Shown piece after piece: positions 1-7,060 of a DNA stretch of 10,776 bases. A program made the position numbers and the translations under genes. Source of the stretch: an uncultured Bacteroidia bacterium (lineage in GTDB: Bacteria; Bacteroidota; Bacteroidia; SpSt-205); NCBI GenBank assembly GCA_937995505.1, contig CALKJV010000102.1:1-10776 (forward strand). Direction: 5' to 3'. The notes below the pieces were generated by a model. It did not search any database. It had not been told where the DNA came from and saw nothing but the letters and a program-made list of their open reading frames with translations. Position 1 is the first letter of the stretch, and each line of letters begins with the position of its first letter.

Positions 1-1332
1 CCTGCCGACCTGCGCAAAGAAGGCACAGCGTATGACCTACCTATCGCAGTAGGGATTTTAGCGGCATCGGGGCAAGCCTCCAGCGAAGCCCTGACAGATA
101 CCCTTATCATGGGAGAGCTGTCGCTGGATGGCAGTTTGATGCCCATTCGTGGGGCTCTCTCTATCGCGATAATGGCTCGCAAGCAAGGGCTTAAGCGCCT
201 CCTTATCCCTCCTTCTAATGCCGGGGAAGCAGGCATAGTCAGAGACATAGAAGTCTATGCCCCCAAAAACCTCCGAGAAGCCGTGCGATTTCTCGGGGGG
301 CAGGAGCCGCTTGAGCGAGTGTTTATAGATGCGCGAGCGCTCTTTCGGGAAATGCCTCCGCAGTCTTTAGACATGAGCGAAGTCAAAGGCCAAGTTCATG
401 TCAAACGGGCGCTGGAAATCGCAGCTGCCGGCGGACATAATATTCTACTGATTGGGCCGCCGGGAGCGGGTAAGACAATGATGACGCGGCGACTCCCCAC
501 TATCCTCCCTCCTCTCACGCTGGAAGAGGCGCTGGAGACTACCCGCATTCATTCGGTTGCAGGGCTTTTGCGCGACCACATAGGGCTTGTAACCCAGCGG
601 CCTTTCCGCGCGCCTCACCATACCATAAGCGATATCGCCCTCGTAGGGGGCGGCGCTTATCCTATGCCCGGCGAAATCAGCCTCGCCCACAACGGCGTGC
701 TTTTTCTGGATGAGCTGCCCGAATTCAAGCGGCAAGTGCTGGAGGTGCTCCGACAGCCTCTGGAAGAGCATCAGATTGTGATTGCCCGGGCACGCTTTCG
801 CGTAGAGTATCCGGCTCGCTTCATGCTCGTGGCCGCCATGAACCCCTGCCCATGCGGCTACTACACGCATCCAACCCGAGCCTGCACGTGCCCCCCGGGC
901 GCAGTGCAACGCTATACCGCTCGGATATCCGGACCTTTGCTGGACCGAATAGACCTGCACATCGCAGTTACGCCGGTTGAGCCTCATGCGCTAGCAGAGA
1001 GCCCCAGCCGAGAAACTAGCCAAGACATCCGTGTCCGCATTGAGAAGGCTCGCCAGCGCCAGGCTTACCGCTTCGGCGACATACCCAGCGTGTATACCAA
1101 TGCCCAAATGCCCCCAAAGGTCGTAGAGGAATTTTGCCGACTGGATGACAAAAGCCGACACCTCCTGGAGAACGCTATGCATCGCCTCCAGCTTTCCGCT
1201 CGAGCCTACGACCGCATCCTCAAAGTCGCGCGGACTATCGCAGATTTAGCGGATAGTGAGGAGATCCGCGCTGAGCATGTAGCTGAGGCCCTCAATTACC
1301 GAACCCTAGATCGGGGCACTTGGGGTCTCTGA
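1..1332 (+). CDS. comM: YifB/ComM family Mg-chelatase-like AAA+ ATPase, 5' truncated by the window edge
   Basis: The frame is open from base 1 (it begins PADLRKEGTAYDLPIAVG), so the ATG at 109 is internal and the true start lies outside the window. About 443 residues are visible; family members are near 510. The visible N-terminal part is the end of the Lon-protease-like ChlI domain. The AAA+ domain follows, with Walker A GPPGAGKT at 454-477 and Walker B VLFLDELP at 697-720. A cysteine-rich NPCPCG...CTCPPG element lies at 841-900, then the conserved GPLLDRIDLHI and a C-terminal helical lid. In Vibrio and Haemophilus, ComM is a hexameric helicase that drives branch migration when incoming DNA is integrated during transformation; most bacteria have a homologue. 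The role here is inferred from the family. The gene converges on ubiX and overlaps its 3' end by 27 bp. Confidence 0.93.
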   Translation, partial: PADLRKEGTAYDLPIAVGILAASGQASSEALTDTLIMGELSLDGSLMPIRGALSIAIMARKQGLKRLLIPPSNAGEAGIVRDIEVYAPKNLREAVRFLGGQEPLERVFIDARALFREMPPQSLDMSEVKGQVHVKRALEIAAAGGHNILLIGPPGAGKTMMTRRLPTILPPLTLEEALETTRIHSVAGLLRDHIGLVTQRPFRAPHHTISDIALVGGGAYPMPGEISLAHNGVLFLDELPEFKRQVLEVLRQPLEEHQIVIARARFRVEYPARFMLVAAMNPCPCGYYTHPTRACTCPPGAVQRYTARISGPLLDRIDLHIAVTPVEPHALAESPSRETSQDIRVRIEKARQRQAYRFGDIPSVYTNAQMPPKVVEEFCRLDDKSRHLLENAMHRLQLSARAYDRILKVARTIADLADSEEIRAEHVAEALNYRTLDRGTWGL

Positions 1333-1881
1333 ACCCCACCGTACATGCGCCACTGAGAACCCTAAGAGATCCAATACCCGCACCACCACGGTATCCACTA
1401 ACGCCCCTATATCCATGGGGCGAGCGTAAAAAGAGGGCATAGCAGGTAGAATTATTGCTCCGAGCTGGCTAAGGCGTAGGAGGTTCTCCAGGTGCCCTGT
1501 GTGTAACGGGGTCTCGCGCGGCACGAGGATAAGCTTGCGGCGCTCTTTGAGCATAACGTCGGCTGCACGGGTAATTAGGTCATCCGAAATGCCGGCAGCC
1601 AATCGCCCTACGGTGCCCATAGAACAGGGGATCGCTACCATTGCCTCGTATCGAGCTGACCCTGAGGCAAACGGTGCAAAGTAGTCCTTCAGGCCATACA
1701 GGGCGAAGTCGCCGGGCAGAGGCTGCTGGAGCTCCCACTCCCACACGGTTGGAGCATTTTCGGAAAGAACGACGCCCACCTCCAGGGGCTCCTCTTGACG
1801 CAGTTTACGGAGCCACTCTAGAAGGCGAGCTGCATAGATACTCCCACTGGCCCCAGTAATAGCCACGACGAGCTTACGCAT
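1306..1881 (-). CDS. ubiX: Flavin prenyltransferase UbiX (UbiX/Pad1 family)
   Basis: This 191-residue flavoprotein, of normal length for the family, should transfer a dimethylallyl group to FMN and make prenylated FMN, the cofactor of UbiD-type decarboxylases in quinone and aromatic-acid metabolism. It has the N-terminal Rossmann motif GASGSIYA (residues 10-17), the CSMGTVGRLAAGISDDL block (86-102), VPRETPLH (120-127) and PSFYARP (149-155). Residues known from memory to be catalytic in Pseudomonas UbiX (R122, K129, R139, E140, Y169, R185) map with one constant offset of 17 to R105, K112, R122, E123, Y152 and R168, so the active site looks intact. The ATG at 1881 lies directly before the Rossmann strand and has no Shine-Dalgarno. 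The gene follows the barrel-like gene by 18 bp. Its last residues, after HVRW, run into the end of comM. No ubiD is in the window. Confidence 0.95.
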   Translation of the reverse strand: MRKLVVAITGASGSIYAARLLEWLRKLRQEEPLEVGVVLSENAPTVWEWELQQPLPGDFALYGLKDYFAPFASGSARYEAMVAIPCSMGTVGRLAAGISDDLITRAADVMLKERRKLILVPRETPLHTGHLENLLRLSQLGAIILPAMPSFYARPMDIGALVDTVVVRVLDLLGFSVAHVRWGSETPSAPI

Positions 1882-1899
1882 ATTGTATTCTAACAGAAA

Positions 1900-2568
1900 T
1901 CACAGAGCCACAAGGAAGCCTACCTCCCATCGGGGGGCAGCAGAAGCTACGGCTGTACCAGGGACATAGAGGGGTAGGCCGTGATAGCAGGCATGAAGCC
2001 CTAACCACTGGCGGCCTAAGGCGAAATAAGGCCCTCCTTGCCAAAGAGAGAGAGGCGTACTGCCTTCCCAACGAGTACGTTCCAGGGTCTCACCGCGAAG
2101 CGCCACATATTTGAGGCTAGAGCCCATGCGGCGCTGAACCCATCCCCCTACCTCTACCCAATATCTGGGGAAAAGCTGACCTGCCCTTCGGTCGCTGAAA
2201 CGTAGACCTGTCTGCAGCGAGACCGCACCTAAACGGTATTTGAGCCAGCGGTAGCCCTCCGGCATGAGCTCAGCTTGGGGGACTTTACTGGCGCTCGTGG
2301 CGCGAAATACCTGCCGATACCAAGCAAAGCCCGGCTGCACCGAAATCGCCCATTTCCCGCGTAGATACCAGTGCCAAGCTATCCCCACACGCATATGACC
2401 CGAGAGAAAAGGGGAGAGCGGAAAGGTATCTGTACTCGTCGACTGTAGGGCAAACGTGCGGGCCACTACCACATCAAACTGAAAGTCTTTCTCGAATGAC
2501 GCGTGAAGGGAGTCAGGCAGGGGCGACTGAGCCCAGAGCAGGGCTGTAAGGAAGGCCGTGTACCTCAC
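1900..2568 (-). CDS. Predicted outer-membrane beta-barrel-like protein, unassigned
   Basis: I do not recognise this 222-residue protein with certainty. It begins with a short hydrophobic stretch (residues 4-12) and a plausible signal-peptidase site after residue 13 (LLWA/QSP). The rest is rich in alternating aromatic and hydrophobic residues typical of amphipathic beta strands, for example MRVGIAWHWYL (59-69), KWAISVQPGFAWY (72-84), GAVSLQTGLRF (114-124), PRYWVEVGGWVQRR (134-147) and a final strand RWEVGFLVAL. Size and layout fit a small 8- to 10-stranded barrel of the PorT/OmpA-like class common in Bacteroidota; PorT/SprT, a T9SS component, is one candidate but unproven. The start is GTG at 2568, which overlaps the clpC stop as GTGA, so translation is probably coupled to clpC. 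Being in a tight operon argues that it is a real gene. Confidence 0.75.
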   Translation of the reverse strand: MRYTAFLTALLWAQSPLPDSLHASFEKDFQFDVVVARTFALQSTSTDTFPLSPFLSGHMRVGIAWHWYLRGKWAISVQPGFAWYRQVFRATSASKVPQAELMPEGYRWLKYRLGAVSLQTGLRFSDRRAGQLFPRYWVEVGGWVQRRMGSSLKYVALRGETLERTRWEGSTPLSLWQGGPYFALGRQWLGLHACYHGLPLYVPGTAVASAAPRWEVGFLVAL

Positions 2569-5066
2569 GAAGAAGGTGCCAAGGCAACCAGCGATACCTC
2601 TAAGGTAGATCCATCCTCCGAGACATCCGCCCGGAACTGCGCTGCGCCCTGTACTTGATGCTCAATTACAGCATCCGCAATCTTATCAGCCAGGAACCGC
2701 TGGATAGCCCGCTGGAGCGGACGAGCCCCAAACTGCTCATCAAAGCCCCGACTCACAAGAAACTCTTTCGCCGCCTCAGTGACCTCTATACTCCAGCCAT
2801 TTTCCGCAATTTGCTGAGCAAGTTGCTGGAGTTGAAGCTCTAAGATCTGACGGGCGTGGTCTTTTGTGAGGGGGTTGAAGACTATAATATCATCCAAGCG
2901 ATTCAAGAACTCGGGGCGAAACACCTTACGGAGAGCGCCCTCCAGGACTTGTCGGGCGGCATCTTGGGATTTTTCACGACGGGCAGCTGTCATAAAGCCC
3001 ACGCCTGTTCCAAACTCTCGTAGCTCACGAGCCCCGACATTAGAGGTCATGATGATAATCGTATTGCGAAAATCTACTCGGCGCCCCAGCCCGTCAGTAA
3101 GGGTACCGTCATCTAACACCTGCAAGAGGATATTGAAGACATCAGGGTGTGCTTTCTCAATTTCATCCAGTAGAACGACGCTGTAGGGCTTTCGACGTAC
3201 TTTTTCAGTGAGCTGACCACCTTCTTCGTAGCCAACATAGCCAGGGGGCGCACCTATCAGGCGAGAGACAGAAAACTTTTCCATGTACTCCGACATGTCA
3301 ATGCGAATAAGGGCCTCGGGTCCCTCAAAGAGATAGTCGGCTAAGGCGCGAGCAAGCTCAGTCTTCCCTACGCCAGTCTGCCCAAGGAAGACAAACGATG
3401 CAATCGGCTTACGGGGATCTTTGAGGCCGGCTCGTGCCCGCCGAATAGCCTTAGAAATGCGCTCTACTGCCTCATCCTGGCCAATGATGCGCTTCTTGAG
3501 GGCATCCTGCATCTGCGCTAGGCGCAACATATCCCCTTCTCCAATCTTCTGAACAGGTATGCCTGTCATGGAAGCTACCACTTCGGCAATATCTACCTCA
3601 TCTACCTTGAATCGCTTTTGCTTGAGTTCTTCTTCCCAGCGGATTTTTTCGTGTTCCAGCTGTTCTTGGAGACGTTTTTCAGTATCTCTCAGCTGCGCAG
3701 CTTCTTCGTAGCGCTGACTTCGTACGACCTGTGACTTTTTTTCGCGCACTTCTTCTATTTTGGCCTCCAACTCAAGGATACGGCTAGGCACTTGGATATT
3801 GGCCATGTAGACCCGAGCCCCCGCCTCATCTAATACATCCAACGCTTTATCTGGAAACTGTCGATCGGTAATGTACCGACCGCTGAGCCGCACGCAGGCT
3901 TGGATAGCCTCCTCCGTGTAAAAGACATGGTGATGGTCCTCGTAACGGTCCTTGAGCTGGCGAAGGATTTGGATAGTTTCTTCTTCGGTCGGGGGATCTA
4001 CCATAATTTTCTGAAAGCGGCGCTCTAATGCCCCGTCCTTCTCAATATATTGCCTATACTCATCTAAGGTAGTAGCCCCGATGCACTGGATTTCTCCCCG
4101 AGCCAATGCCGGCTTGAAGATATTAGAAGCATCCAGCGAACCCGAAGCGCCCCCAGCCCCGACAATAGTATGTAGTTCATCAATAAAGAGGATGACCTCT
4201 GGGGCTTTTTCCAGCTCGGAGAGAACACTTTTCATGCGTTCTTCAAACTGCCCTCGGTATTTTGTACCAGCCACGAGAGCCGTAAGGTCTAGAGCGACTA
4301 TTCTTTTACCAAAAAGCACCCGGCTAACCTTTCGCTGCACGATCCGAAGGGCGAGGCCTTCTACGATGGCGGTTTTGCCGACGCCGGGATCTCCGATGAG
4401 GACAGGATTGTTTTTCTTGCGGCGGCTCAGCACTTGGGCCACGCGTTCAATCTCACGCTCTCGGCCAATTACCGGATCTAGTTTACCCTCTTCTGCTAAG
4501 CGAGTTAAGTCGCGCCCAAAGTTGTCTAATATGGGGGTTCGGGAGCGGGAAGGAGCCTTACCGGTTCCACGACTACCCCGCGGAGGAAGGTCTGGCTCAG
4601 GAGGCTCAGAAGCGGCCATCCCCGTAGGAGGGCTTTGCTCTAACTCGGCTTGCACTACCGCATAGGAGACACTGTGTTTTTCTAAGAGCTGTGCAGTGGG
4701 CGAGTCTGACTGCCGCAAAATAGCCAGAAGCAGATGTTCGGGGAGCACTTCCGAGGAGCGAAAGCGCTGGGCTTCCAGCGAGGCTTGACGCAAGACTTTC
4801 TCCAACTGCTTGGAGAGGGGAAGGGATATTCGGCCCGTAGAGAGCCGAGCCTGTGGCGGCCTAACCCACTCCTCCAGAGAGCGGCGGACTTCTCGTATAG
4901 GCACCCCCAGAGAAACTAAAAGCTGATGTACACCATTTTCCTCATTGTCACGCAATAGGGCTAGTAGCAAGTGTTCTACACCTACGTAGTCATTACCGAG
5001 ACGAATAGCCTCTTCACGGCTTTGCGATATGATCTCGCGAGCCTTTTGGGAGAATTCCGCATCCAT
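2565..5066 (-). CDS. clpC: ATP-dependent Clp protease ATP-binding subunit ClpC
   Basis: This is an 833-residue Hsp100 unfoldase that feeds substrates to ClpP in the cytoplasm. Domains in order: two Clp_N repeats (about 1-70 and 80-145); a Pro/Ser/Arg-rich linker (145-178); AAA+ D1 with Walker A GDPGVGKT (225-232), pore loop KYRG (269-272), Walker B ILFIDE (292-297) and arginine finger ERRF (348-351); a short middle domain with a UVR-like coiled coil (about 430-485); and AAA+ D2 with Walker A GQTGVGKT (562-569), pore loop GYVG (609-612), Walker B VLLDE (631-635) and arginine finger region FLNR (720-723). A VGF tripeptide at 689-691 sits where ClpC/ClpA carry the ClpP-docking loop. The UVR-containing short middle domain distinguishes it from ClpB and ClpA. 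The ATG at 5066 lies 3 bp after the nuoH stop. ClpP and a McsB/MecA-type adaptor are not in the window. Confidence 0.97.
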   Translation of the reverse strand: MDAEFSQKAREIISQSREEAIRLGNDYVGVEHLLLALLRDNEENGVHQLLVSLGVPIREVRRSLEEWVRPPQARLSTGRISLPLSKQLEKVLRQASLEAQRFRSSEVLPEHLLLAILRQSDSPTAQLLEKHSVSYAVVQAELEQSPPTGMAASEPPEPDLPPRGSRGTGKAPSRSRTPILDNFGRDLTRLAEEGKLDPVIGREREIERVAQVLSRRKKNNPVLIGDPGVGKTAIVEGLALRIVQRKVSRVLFGKRIVALDLTALVAGTKYRGQFEERMKSVLSELEKAPEVILFIDELHTIVGAGGASGSLDASNIFKPALARGEIQCIGATTLDEYRQYIEKDGALERRFQKIMVDPPTEEETIQILRQLKDRYEDHHHVFYTEEAIQACVRLSGRYITDRQFPDKALDVLDEAGARVYMANIQVPSRILELEAKIEEVREKKSQVVRSQRYEEAAQLRDTEKRLQEQLEHEKIRWEEELKQKRFKVDEVDIAEVVASMTGIPVQKIGEGDMLRLAQMQDALKKRIIGQDEAVERISKAIRRARAGLKDPRKPIASFVFLGQTGVGKTELARALADYLFEGPEALIRIDMSEYMEKFSVSRLIGAPPGYVGYEEGGQLTEKVRRKPYSVVLLDEIEKAHPDVFNILLQVLDDGTLTDGLGRRVDFRNTIIIMTSNVGARELREFGTGVGFMTAARREKSQDAARQVLEGALRKVFRPEFLNRLDDIIVFNPLTKDHARQILELQLQQLAQQIAENGWSIEVTEAAKEFLVSRGFDEQFGARPLQRAIQRFLADKIADAVIEHQVQGAAQFRADVSEDGSTLEVSLVALAPSS

Positions 5067-5069
5067 AGG

Positions 5070-6083
5070 TTATGAGATGAGTAACAATATTCCTGATAAA
5101 GCTAGGAGATTGACAAGCCCAAGAGGGAGCAGTACCTTCCAGCCGATGCGCATGAGATGGTCATAACGGAAGCGAGGGAGGGTCCAGCGCACCCACATGA
5201 ACACAAATGCCCAAAAGAGTGTTTTCAGAAGAAGCCAGCTTACCCCCCAAACATTTTGCCAAACTATCGGCCATTCAGACACTCTGAGGGCGGCTTCAAA
5301 GGGCCCTAAGTATCCTCCCCAGAAAAAAGTCGCAATCAGGGCTGAAGCCGTGATGAGATTCATGTACTCCGCCACGAAAAAGGCGCCAAAACGAATAGCG
5401 GAGTATTCGGTATGGTAACCGCCCACTAACTCCTGCTCAGCTTCGGCAAAATCAAAAGGAGCTCGGTTGGTTTCTGCAAAAGCAGCTATGACATAGATGA
5501 TGAATCCAAGCGGGTTGAGTAGGACATACCAACCATTTCGCTGGGCTTCCACAATAGCTTGGGGGGAAAGGGGATTGGACTGAGGAAGCAACGCAGACGT
5601 AAGGAGGAGCACACTTAGGAGCGCTAGGCCTAGCGCAAGCTCATATGAGATCATTTGGGCTCCACTACGCAGCCCCCCAAGCAGGGAATACTTACTTCCA
5701 GCAGCCCATCCCGCCATGGAGATTCCATACACGCCCAAGGAAAGCACCCCAAGCAGGTACAAAATGCCTACGCTCCCCTCAAAAAGTCGCAAGTGGGGGG
5801 AGAGTGGCAGAATCGCCAAGACACCCATAGCCAAAGTAACCATGAGTACAGGAGCGATGATTTGAAGAAGCCGATAAGACGGAGAGGGTTGGAAGGCTTC
5901 CTTGAGAACGAGCTTGAGCACATCTGCGAGAGGTTGCAGAAGTCCCTTGGGACCTGTACGGTTAGGGCCTACACGATCTTGGATATAGGCAGAAATCTTA
6001 CGCTCAGCCAAAGTAGCGTAGGCTGCCAGCGTGAAAAACACTACGAGGAGACCGCCGAGTGTGAGCCAGAAAGCGACCGACAC
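5070..6083 (-). CDS. nuoH: NADH-quinone oxidoreductase subunit H (complex I)
   Basis: A 337-residue polytopic inner-membrane protein of normal family length, with about eight membrane helices. NuoH links the peripheral arm to the membrane arm of complex I and forms much of the quinone channel. Signature blocks are AERKISAYIQDRVGPNRTG (26-44), SYELALGL (146-153) and the acidic loop AETNRAPFDFAEAEQELVGG (203-222) followed by YHTEYSAIRFGAFF. The conserved acidic and arginine residues are present and no truncation is seen. The start is taken as GTG at 6083, because an in-frame stop lies about 10 codons upstream with no ATG between, and helix 1 would be lost with later starts. There is no nuoG or nuoI next to it: the upstream neighbour is gldN, beyond a terminator, and the downstream one is clpC, only 3 bp away. 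Confidence 0.96.
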   Translation of the reverse strand: MSVAFWLTLGGLLVVFFTLAAYATLAERKISAYIQDRVGPNRTGPKGLLQPLADVLKLVLKEAFQPSPSYRLLQIIAPVLMVTLAMGVLAILPLSPHLRLFEGSVGILYLLGVLSLGVYGISMAGWAAGSKYSLLGGLRSGAQMISYELALGLALLSVLLLTSALLPQSNPLSPQAIVEAQRNGWYVLLNPLGFIIYVIAAFAETNRAPFDFAEAEQELVGGYHTEYSAIRFGAFFVAEYMNLITASALIATFFWGGYLGPFEAALRVSEWPIVWQNVWGVSWLLLKTLFWAFVFMWVRWTLPRFRYDHLMRIGWKVLLPLGLVNLLALSGILLLIS

Positions 6084-6087
6084 CTCA

Positions 6088-6095
6088 CAAAGGTA
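6088..6095 (-). promoter_or_regulatory. Candidate Bacteroidota -7 box (TACCTTTG) before nuoH
   Basis: TACCTTTG on the minus strand matches the Bacteroidota sigma-ABfr -7 consensus TAnnTTTG exactly. It lies four bases from the nuoH GTG and directly after the T-tract of the gldN terminator. A start site about 4-5 bases downstream would fall on or next to the GTG, giving a leaderless or near-leaderless mRNA. I see no TTG at the expected -33 spacing, so the call is weak. Confidence 0.35.
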
Positions 6096-6129
6096 AAGAA
6101 AATGCCCTCTCTAAATATCAGAGAGGGCA
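6095..6129 (-). terminator. Rho-independent terminator after gldN
   Basis: A perfect 10-bp inverted repeat (TGCCCTCTCT at 6103-6112 and AGAGAGGGCA at 6120-6129) encloses a 7-base loop. On the minus strand it is followed immediately by TTTTCTTT (6102-6095). It lies 36 bp after the gldN stop and before nuoH, so it should end the gldKLMN transcript. In the plus direction no T-tract follows, so it works one way only. Confidence 0.9.
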
Positions 6130-6165
6130 CATCATGGAGAAGGCAGATTCAGCGGACGGGCTCTA

Positions 6166-7059
6166 CTAATACGTCCAGAGATGATGCTCAAACTCAATTA
6201 TCTGCTGGCGACGCAGCTCGGCTTCGTTGAGGGTACGGGACTCCTCTCCAGAGACTACCGTAACATAGCTGTTGAATCGCCGCAACTCAATTGTTTCTCG
6301 CATAGATCTGTCCTCGGCGTCATTGGCACGATTGCGCCATTGTGTATCATCCATGACATCCATAACGTCTTTATACCGGAAACAGACAGCAGGTTCGTCT
6401 GGGAGCGCGCCTTTGGGGTCGACCTGTATGAGGCATATATACTGGATGTCATAGTACATATCGGAGCGGTTTTTATCAAAGATGCGGTCTTCAATAAGTT
6501 GGATTTTCGTGCGATAGTATTTGAGGTAAGGAAAACCCTGCTCGGCTTTGGGGGTAACTCCTGCATCAGCCGTAGGGGCTGCGTCAATATCGCCGCCGAG
6601 ATCGTCCCCCCCAAAGTCATCTCCGCCAAAGTCATCTCCGCCAAGGTCATCTCCGCCAAGGTCATCTCCTCCTTCTGAACCGGTGGTAGCTGCACCGCCA
6701 CTCTCTATGCGGCGAGAACGGCTATCAAAGTCTTCAAAGGAGACCTGCTGGCTCAGATTCTTGGGGCTAAACCCGACATATTTGCCGTCTTTGAAGCCTT
6801 TGAGCAAGGCAACAATAGCTCCCTCCCGATTAGCATAAGGCGATTTATCGGTGATGGGGTCGGTACTATAGTTCGTGTAGAGGCTATATCGTGCTTGACC
6901 AGCTTCAATCTGCTCATTGATTTTTTCCCGCAGATCTATAGTGAGGACTACCTTCTTACGCCAGAAGTGGTCGTCTGTTCGTGGCGGGAACTGGGCATAT
7001 AGCGGCGAAGCTACGAGAAATGCCCCTACAATCAGTTGGCTGAGAATACGCATAGGCAT
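6166..7059 (-). CDS. gldN: T9SS/gliding ring protein GldN (PorN)
   Basis: A 297-residue periplasmic protein. In the family it binds GldK (PorK) to form the large ring under the outer membrane that the GldLM motor contacts. A signal peptide is clear: hydrophobic residues 8-20 and a site after ALYA-like PLYA (residue 22). The mature part opens with FPPRTDDHFWRKKVVLTIDL (24-43), followed by an N-terminal domain to about 118. Then comes an acidic glycine repeat (130-157) and a C-terminal domain from about 174, with YLKYYRTKIQLIEDRIFD (178-195), DIQYICLIQVDP (204-215) and an EFEHHLWTY end. It is last in the operon, with ATG one base after the gldM stop. A second in-frame ATG at 7053 (M3) gives an equally good signal peptide. 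The repeat looks like an insertion between two conserved halves. Confidence 0.93.
   Translation of the reverse strand: MPMRILSQLIVGAFLVASPLYAQFPPRTDDHFWRKKVVLTIDLREKINEQIEAGQARYSLYTNYSTDPITDKSPYANREGAIVALLKGFKDGKYVGFSPKNLSQQVSFEDFDSRSRRIESGGAATTGSEGGDDLGGDDLGGDDFGGDDFGGDDLGGDIDAAPTADAGVTPKAEQGFPYLKYYRTKIQLIEDRIFDKNRSDMYYDIQYICLIQVDPKGALPDEPAVCFRYKDVMDVMDDTQWRNRANDAEDRSMRETIELRRFNSYVTVVSGEESRTLNEAELRRQQIIEFEHHLWTY
6598..6672 (-). repeat. 15-bp in-frame tandem repeat in gldN (five GGDD[L/F] units)
   Basis: Five 15-bp units encode GGDDL, GGDDL, GGDDF, GGDDF, GGDDL, and a partial GGD follows. Units 2-4 are almost identical in DNA (GGCGGAGATGACCTT or ...TTT). The fifth unit (6598-6612) encodes the same peptide with every codon changed synonymously and contains a run of seven G. 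Any gain or loss of units keeps the reading frame. The segment joins the two halves of GldN and is probably a flexible or metal-binding linker; that function is inference. Confidence 0.95.
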
Positions 7060-7060
7060 T

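Noticed and set aside
445..987. 180-codon minus-strand reading frame opposite comM
   Set aside because: It lies wholly inside the strongly conserved comM ATPase, has no recognisable domain and is explained by GC-rich antisense openness.
1321..1338. Hairpin TGGGGT/ACCCCA at the comM stop as a terminator
   Set aside because: The stem is only 6 bp and no T-tract follows on either strand.
4081..4665. 194-codon plus-strand reading frame opposite clpC
   Set aside because: It is the antisense of the conserved D1 domain; its composition is low-complexity Ser/Arg/Pro and it resembles no protein.
6598..6672. Short tandem repeat considered as a CRISPR array
   Set aside because: Units are 15 bp, directly adjacent, without spacers, and in frame within a gene.
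6181..6678. Plus-strand and alternate-frame reading frames over gldN, with repeated KVISA, SSPPK and MTLAE peptides
   Set aside because: The repeats are only the 15-bp gldN repeat read in other frames; gldN itself is the family match.
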